Position numbers and translations under genes: made by a program. The notes below the pieces were generated by a model, which saw nothing but the letters and a program-made list of their open reading frames with translations, made no database searches and was not told the origin of the DNA. Of a DNA stretch of 9,892 nucleotides, positions 6,276-9,892 are shown piece after piece. The DNA comes from a bacterium (GTDB lineage: Bacteria > Omnitrophota > Gorgyraeia > Gygaellales > UBA12090): NCBI GenBank assembly GCA_004299495.1, contig SCPY01000210.1:1-9892 (forward strand), given 5' to 3'. Position 1 is the stretch's first letter; every line of letters starts with the position of its first letter.

Positions 6276-6752
6276 ATGGATGGCAAAATAAAGACGCGGG
6301 CGCGGTTAGAGAAAACAATTCATCAGCTTAAGAGGCAGGGAAAAAAAATCGCTTTTACTAACGGCTGTTTTGACATCTTGCATTACGGCCACCTAAAGTA
6401 TTTGGAGGACGCGAAAGCTAAGGCCGATGTCCTTGTGGTGGGCCTAAACAGCGACGCCTCCATTAAAAGAATCAAGGGCGCGTCCAGGCCTATTAACCGG
6501 CAGGCTGACCGGGCAAGGATGCTGGAGGCGCTTTCGGCAGTAGATTATATAACTATTTTTAGCGAAGACACCCCTTTTAAGCTGATACAGGTGCTTAAGC
6601 CGGATATCCTCATTAAGGGAAGGGATTGGAGCGTAAGAAAAATTGTGGGAGCTGACTTTGTAAGGGCATCCGGGGGAAGGGTGATAACCGTGCCATACCT
6701 TAAGGGTTATTCCACGACAGGGCTGATTGAAAAAATCAAGAATAACTGTTGA
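6276..6752 (+). CDS. rfaE2: Heptose 1-phosphate nucleotidyltransferase (RfaE domain II)
   Basis: Cytidylyltransferase-fold enzyme that joins a nucleotide (ADP in the LPS pathway) to heptose 1-phosphate. The 158 residues cover only the second half of the E. coli HldE protein; the kinase half is absent, so this is the split form. Key motifs are FTNGCFDILHYGHLKYL (27-43) with the nucleotide-binding HxGH at 36-39, LKPDILIKGRDW (about 109-120) and the C-terminal YSTTGLIEKI. The ATG lies three bases after the gmhA stop with no clear ribosome binding site of its own, so coupling to gmhA is likely. The 3' end overlaps the next reading frame by up to 26 bases. Confidence 0.94.
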   Translation: MDGKIKTRARLEKTIHQLKRQGKKIAFTNGCFDILHYGHLKYLEDAKAKADVLVVGLNSDASIKRIKGASRPINRQADRARMLEALSAVDYITIFSEDTPFKLIQVLKPDILIKGRDWSVRKIVGADFVRASGGRVITVPYLKGYSTTGLIEKIKNNC

Positions 6753-7179
6753 TAGGGGAATCTTGCGCGTGCTTGACGCCAACCTCAACCGCGCGATTGA
6801 GGGCGTAAGGGTATGCGAAGAGATAACGCGCTTCATCATCCGCAGCCCGGGAATCACCCTGGAGTTTAAGCGGATACGCCACAGGATAGCCGTTTGCCTT
6901 AAGGGCGCCTGGCGAAAGCGGGCGCGTTTGCTTATGGAAGCCCGGGAGAGCGCGCAGGATGCCGGCAGGGCAACAATCGTAAGCGAGCTCAAGCGGGGCG
7001 GCTATAAGGATATTTTCTTCGCCAATATTCAGAGAGTCAAGGAATCAGTCAGGGTACTTGAGGAATTTTCTAAATTAGAAAGCAAAAGATTATCCGGCAG
7101 CTTTAAGGATATCCGTTACGATTTATACCAACTTGAAAAAAAGGCAACGCTTAAACTCTCCGCTATACGCGATCATTGA
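6727..7179 (+). CDS. thiD2: ThiD2-domain protein (thiamine synthesis)
   Basis: About 150 residues matching the ThiD2 domain usually found fused in front of thiamine-phosphate synthase. The hallmark is RVLDANLNRAIEGVRVCEEITRF (about 14-36), followed by LEFKRIRHRI, a GRATIVSE segment and NIQRVKESVRVLEEFSKL with FKDIRYDLYQLE at the end. The domain has been proposed to phosphorylate HMP-P, replacing ThiD; no nucleotide-binding motif is visible to me. Start is uncertain. TTG 6727 overlaps rfaE2 and keeps the VDRGILR lead-in. TTG 6763 has AGGGG four bases upstream and would begin one residue before RVLDAN. The 3' end overlaps thiE by 47 bases with a run of seven A inside. Separate reading frames for ThiD2 and ThiE are unusual. 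Confidence 0.83.
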   Translation: MKKSRITVDRGILRVLDANLNRAIEGVRVCEEITRFIIRSPGITLEFKRIRHRIAVCLKGAWRKRARLLMEARESAQDAGRATIVSELKRGGYKDIFFANIQRVKESVRVLEEFSKLESKRLSGSFKDIRYDLYQLEKKATLKLSAIRDH

Positions 7180-7759
7180 CCGTCAGGCCTGTGGCCTAAA
7201 AGACCCGGAAAAAATAGCCAAAGAATGCGTAAGCGCCGGAGTCAGGATACTGCAGCTCAGGGATAAGACCGAAGGAATAGGCGCTTTTTACAAAAACGCT
7301 CTTTTGATAAAAAGGATTACCGCGAATAGGGCATTATTCATTATTAATGACCGCGCCGATATCGCTAAACTGTCTGGCGCTGACGGACTGCATTTAGGCC
7401 AAAGCGACCTGCCTATAAAGTCGGCGCGGGCTCTTCTTGGGCCGCGGGCAATCATCGGTAAATCCTGCCACAGCTTAAAGCAAGCCCTTAACGCTGAAAA
7501 GGAAGGGGCGGACTATGTGAGTATCGGCCCGATTTTTAAGACTCCGACCAAACCGGGCTATCGCGCCGTAGGCCTTGGGCTTTTAAGAGAAGCCCGGACG
7601 CGGTTAAAGGTGCCTATCGTGGCTATCGGCGGAATCAACAAGGATAATATCGCGCTCATAAAGAAGGCAAATGTCAAAACAGCCGCGGTAGTCAGGGCAG
7701 TGTGTAAGTCAAAAAATGTGACGAAAGCGGTAGGGGATTTGGAAAGGTTATTCCAGTGA
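7133..7759 (+). CDS. thiE: Thiamine-phosphate synthase
   Basis: Couples HMP pyrophosphate with thiazole phosphate to give thiamine phosphate; cytosolic TIM-barrel enzyme. The 208 residues contain the full set of motifs: LQLRDK (40-45), FIINDRADIA (69-78), DGLHLGQSDLP (84-94), GKSCHS (109-114), YVSIGPIFKTPTKP (128-141) and VAIGGI (163-168). The only start that gives a full barrel is TTG 7133, which lacks a ribosome binding site and sits inside the ThiD2 gene. ThiE may therefore be translated by coupling, or as the second half of a ThiD2-ThiE fusion made by a frameshift at the A7 run. The C-terminal barrel segment (KTAAVVRAVCKSKN) is intact. It overlaps thiC by four bases. Confidence 0.94.
   Translation: MKKRQRLNSPLYAIIDRQACGLKDPEKIAKECVSAGVRILQLRDKTEGIGAFYKNALLIKRITANRALFIINDRADIAKLSGADGLHLGQSDLPIKSARALLGPRAIIGKSCHSLKQALNAEKEGADYVSIGPIFKTPTKPGYRAVGLGLLREARTRLKVPIVAIGGINKDNIALIKKANVKTAAVVRAVCKSKNVTKAVGDLERLFQ
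7136..7142 (+). other. A7 run in the ThiD2/ThiE overlap
   Basis: Seven consecutive A follow CTTG where the ThiD2 frame (CTT GAA AAA AAG) and the ThiE frame (TTG AAA AAA AGG) overlap. Loss of one A in the transcript, or a +1 ribosomal shift, would join them into one protein of about 343 residues with the junction QLEKRQRLNSPLYAI. A miscounted homopolymer in the assembly would give the same picture. Confidence 0.5.
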
Positions 7760-9039
7760 CACAATTAGAATTAGCGAAAGATAATAAAACCTCAGGGCTG
7801 ATGCGGTCTGTGGCAAAAGCAGAAGGCGTAACTACGGATTATCTGAAGAAAAAGATTGCCCAGGGGCGGGTAGTCATCACGCGTAATAAAAAACGCGTTA
7901 TCAGTAAGCCCTGCGCGGTTGGTGAGGGTTTGCGTACCAAGATAAACGCCAATATCGGAATTTCTTCTGATGAGTCCGGAATTCCTGACGAGCTTGAGAA
8001 GTTAAGGGTGGCGATAGACGCTGGCGCCGATACGGTAATGGATTTAAGTATCGCGGCGGATGTAACGGCGGTGAGGGCTCAGATACTTAAGGCCTCAAGT
8101 GTCCCGGTAGGAACAGTGCCTATCTATCAGGCGGCGCAAGGCGCGGCCAAGAGAAAAGGCTCGTTCCAGAAAATGACTTCTGGGGATATTTTGGAGGTTA
8201 TCAGAGCCCAGGCCGAAGAAGGCGTGGACTTTATGACCATCCATTCAGGCGTTACCAGAAAAACGGTTTCTTATGTAAAGAAAAGCGGGAGAATCTTAGA
8301 TATAGTCAGCCGGGGAGGGGCAATACTGGCAAGCTGGATGGCGCATAATAAGAAGGAAAACCCGTTCTATGAGCATTTTGACCAGATTCTGGATATCGCC
8401 TATAGTTATGATATAACCTTAAGCCTGGGAGATGGCCTGAGGCCGGGCTCAATCTTTGACGCGACCGACAGGGCTCAGCTCGGAGAGCTTCGGCTTTTAG
8501 GAGAATTGGCGAAGAGGGCGCGGGCAAAAAAGGTCCAGGTAATCATTGAGGGCCCGGGCCATGTGCCTTTAAACCAGATTAAGAAAAACATGGAATTAGA
8601 GAAGCGCGCCTGCGCCAACGCGCCTTTTTATGTGTTGGGCCCCCTGGTAACGGATATTGCCTCAACCAGAGACCATATCTCAGGAGCCATAGGAGGAGCT
8701 CTTGCCGCGAGCTATGGCGCGGATTTCTTGTGCGTGGTCAGCCCTGCCGAGCACTTAAGGCATCCTTCGGTTGACGATATAAGAGAAGGGGTGATCGCGG
8801 CCCGTATCGCGGCGCATAGCGCGGATATCGTAAAAGGGGTGAAAAGCGCGCTTTTTTGGGACAGAAAGATGTCCCTTGCCAGAAAAGCGAGAAACTGGGA
8901 AGAGCAAATCGCCCTCTCTATTGACCCTGAAAGAGCGAAAGAATACCGCTACAGCTCAAAGCCGCACATCAGCGACGTCTGCACCATGTGCAGCGAGTAT
9001 TGTTCAATAAAGCTTATTGAGGAGTGCTTTAAACTGTAA
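7756..9039 (+). CDS. thiC: Phosphomethylpyrimidine synthase, short form
   Basis: Radical-SAM enzyme that rearranges aminoimidazole ribotide to HMP-P, the pyrimidine precursor of thiamine. The 427 residues correspond to the short ThiC class lacking the long N-terminal domain of E. coli ThiC. Conserved blocks are NANIG (64-68), VMDLS (94-98), GTVPIYQA (119-126), DFMTIHSGV (158-166), SRGGAI (185-190), SLGDGLRPGSI (223-233), EGPGHVPLNQI (265-275) and DHISGAIGGA (306-315). The C-terminal iron-sulfur cysteines are 409, 412 and 416. That spacing is CX2CX3C, one residue shorter than the commonly quoted CX2CX4C. GTG 7756 overlaps the thiE stop and has GGAAAGG eight bases upstream. No TPP riboswitch could fit at this start. 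Confidence 0.95.
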   Translation: MTQLELAKDNKTSGLMRSVAKAEGVTTDYLKKKIAQGRVVITRNKKRVISKPCAVGEGLRTKINANIGISSDESGIPDELEKLRVAIDAGADTVMDLSIAADVTAVRAQILKASSVPVGTVPIYQAAQGAAKRKGSFQKMTSGDILEVIRAQAEEGVDFMTIHSGVTRKTVSYVKKSGRILDIVSRGGAILASWMAHNKKENPFYEHFDQILDIAYSYDITLSLGDGLRPGSIFDATDRAQLGELRLLGELAKRARAKKVQVIIEGPGHVPLNQIKKNMELEKRACANAPFYVLGPLVTDIASTRDHISGAIGGALAASYGADFLCVVSPAEHLRHPSVDDIREGVIAARIAAHSADIVKGVKSALFWDRKMSLARKARNWEEQIALSIDPERAKEYRYSSKPHISDVCTMCSEYCSIKLIEECFKL

Positions 9040-9047
9040 AATTATTC

Positions 9048-9118
9048 GCGGGCGTAGTTCATCGGTAGAACACCAGCTTCCCAAGCTGGATAGGAGGGTT
9101 CAATTCCCTTCGCCCGCT
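9048..9118 (+). tRNA. tRNA-Gly (anticodon CCC)
   Basis: A complete 71-base cloverleaf. The acceptor stem GCGGGCG (9048-9054) pairs with CGCCCGC (9111-9117). The D arm is GTTC-ATCGGTA-GAAC. The anticodon stem CCAGC/GCTGG carries loop TTCCCAA with anticodon CCC at 9080-9082, reading GGG. The variable loop is four bases. The T arm GAGGG-TTCAATT-CCCTT has one G-U pair. Discriminator is U and CCA is not encoded, so it must be added. It lies eight bases after thiC and 15 before the lipoprotein gene on the same strand, so it may be cut from a longer transcript. Confidence 0.95.
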
Positions 9119-9133
9119 AAACGTGTTCAGAGA

Positions 9134-9811
9134 ATGATAAGAATGCGGCTATCGGCTATCGGCTACCAACTATCGGTTATCAGCTGCCTATTGACTATGA
9201 TTGGCTGCGCTACCGTTGAATACGCGCCTTTGCCTCAATCCTCCAGGCCTTTAAGCGTGCCGGGGTTGTATCACCGGGTGGAAAAGGGCCAGACGCTATG
9301 GCGGGTGTCCAAACTTTATGGCGTCAGCGTGGATGAAATCGTAAGTTCGAATAACATAACCGACGTAACCCAGATACGCTCCGGCCAGGCGATTTTTATT
9401 CCCCGCGGGGAAAGGAAGGTCGCGCCTCAATCGGCGGATAATCCGGTTTCGTTTGAGGATTTTATCTGGCCGGTCAAGGGCAAAATTACCTCAAACTTCG
9501 GAGAAAAGAGCCAAAACATAATCAGCAAGGGGATTACCCTTCGGCCTTATTCAAATTCTAATGTAGTGGCCTGCGCCTCCGGACAGGTGGTATTCGTAAA
9601 CGAGAACTTAAGAGGTTACGGGAAAACTATCATCATCGCGCACCGTGACGGGATAATGACGGTTTATACCTCCTTGTCGCGGATAATGGTTAAGCCCGGC
9701 GACTATCTGCGCCAGGGAACGGCGATCGCCAAGTGCGAAAACGGGTTATTTCATTTTGAGCTGAGAAAAGGGCATATCCCGCAGAACCCTCGTTATTATT
9801 TACCTGGTTAA
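9134..9811 (+). CDS. NlpD-like lipoprotein: LysM plus degenerate M23 domain
   Basis: Probable envelope lipoprotein of 225 residues. A signal peptide (1-24) ends in TMIGC, so Cys25 is the likely lipid site; VISC at Cys18 is a weaker alternative. A proline-rich linker follows. One LysM domain (about 46-90, YHRVEKGQTLWRVSKLYGVS to GQAIFIP) should bind peptidoglycan. The C-terminal LytM/M23 fold (about 111-222) has lost its zinc ligands: Ser131 and Thr135 stand where HxGxD is expected, Ser180 in YTSL, and Leu205 for the first His of HxH, while His207 remains. It is thus likely non-hydrolytic, as in NlpD and EnvC, which activate cell-wall amidases. ATG 9134 or 9143 is the start; the longer frame runs back through the tRNA and is not real. 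The signal peptide is encoded by a 7-bp tandem repeat. Confidence 0.88.
   Translation: MIRMRLSAIGYQLSVISCLLTMIGCATVEYAPLPQSSRPLSVPGLYHRVEKGQTLWRVSKLYGVSVDEIVSSNNITDVTQIRSGQAIFIPRGERKVAPQSADNPVSFEDFIWPVKGKITSNFGEKSQNIISKGITLRPYSNSNVVACASGQVVFVNENLRGYGKTIIIAHRDGIMTVYTSLSRIMVKPGDYLRQGTAIAKCENGLFHFELRKGHIPQNPRYYLPG
9146..9187 (+). repeat. Heptanucleotide tandem repeat, about six copies
   Basis: Six 7-bp units with consensus CGGCTAT: CGGCTAT, CGGCTAT, CGGCTAC, CAACTAT, CGGTTAT, CAGCTGC. They encode the hydrophobic part of the lipoprotein signal peptide (RLSAIGYQLSVIS). Seven is not a multiple of three, so gain or loss of one unit would shift the frame. Confidence 0.75.
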
Positions 9812-9813
9812 AG

Positions 9814-9892
9814 ATGAAATTCTTCGGAAGACAGGAAATACTTAGTGTCATGGACAAGCGGGCCGCGGGCCTGAAGAACGGCTATAGAGATC
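9814..9892 (+). CDS. Unidentified protein, N-terminal fragment
   Basis: An open frame begins with ATG two bases after the lipoprotein stop and runs off the window after 26 codons (MKFFGRQEILSVMDKRAAGL and six more residues). The FFGRQEIL opening resembles the F-x-GR-x-x-E-L lead-in of some archaeal-type AAA ATPases, but the nucleotide-binding part lies outside the window, so I do not assign a function. The close spacing suggests it is expressed with the lipoprotein gene. Confidence 0.6.
   Translation, partial: MKFFGRQEILSVMDKRAAGLKNGYRD

Noticed and set aside
6690..6763. TPP riboswitch before the thiamine genes
   Set aside because: The ThiD2 frame overlaps or abuts rfaE2, leaving no room for one, and no conserved THI-box core was seen in the window.
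9013..9048. Separate promoter for the tRNA gene
   Set aside because: TAAAAT at 9037-9042 is a fair -10 match, but the nearest -35-like hexamer (TTGAGG at 9017) is only 14 bases away, and the region is inside the thiC coding sequence.
9017..9133. Longer N-terminus for the lipoprotein starting at GTG 9017
   Set aside because: It would translate the end of thiC and the whole tRNA gene, and would bury the signal peptide inside the protein.

Overview
The window is densely packed bacterial DNA with every supported gene on the + strand. Most neighbours overlap or lie within about 25 bases of each other, so it reads as one long co-oriented gene string, cut at both ends. The content suggests a Gram-negative-type bacterium: ADP-heptose genes for the LPS core and an NlpD-like envelope lipoprotein are present. 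They sit beside a gene order familiar from Firmicutes (Xaa-Pro peptidase, efp, accB, accC, asp23) and a ThiD2 domain best known from planctomycete-type thiamine synthases. That mixture points to a PVC-like or candidate-phylum lineage, and Omnitrophota is my best guess. This is inference from gene content, not from a marker gene.

Layout. Bases 2-727: 3' part of an M24 metallopeptidase. 702-1265: elongation factor P. 1283-1753 and 1763-3118: biotin carboxyl carrier protein and biotin carboxylase of acetyl-CoA carboxylase. 3125-3475: Asp23/Gls24 protein. 3489-3890: stand-alone response-regulator receiver. 3916-4515: AmaP-like two-helix membrane protein with an Asp23-related tail. 4516-4656: the only non-coding gap longer than 100 bases; it holds two strong inverted repeats and the widely spaced ribosome binding site of the next gene. 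4657-5685: phosphofructokinase with the residue signature of the pyrophosphate-dependent type. 5703-6272 and 6276-6752: GmhA and RfaE2, two steps of nucleotide-activated heptose synthesis. 6727-7179, 7133-7759 and 7756-9039: overlapping ThiD2, ThiE and ThiC. 9048-9118: tRNA-Gly(CCC). 9134-9811: LysM plus degenerate M23 lipoprotein. 9814-9892: start of an unidentified gene.

How they fit together. The first block joins translation of proline-rich proteins (EF-P), turnover of Xaa-Pro peptides and the first committed step of fatty acid synthesis. The asp23-receiver-amaP block looks like a membrane-anchored envelope module with a phospho-receiver inserted between the two parts. The phosphofructokinase and GmhA may both act on sedoheptulose 7-phosphate. 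The thi block supplies HMP-P (ThiC), its proposed further phosphorylation (ThiD2) and coupling to the thiazole (ThiE).

The points most worth a second look are the receiver between asp23 and amaP, the A7 tract in the ThiD2/ThiE overlap, the palindromic gap before the phosphofructokinase, the PPi signature of that enzyme, and the 7-bp tandem repeat that encodes the lipoprotein signal peptide. No CRISPR array, insertion sequence or convincing intrinsic terminator was seen.
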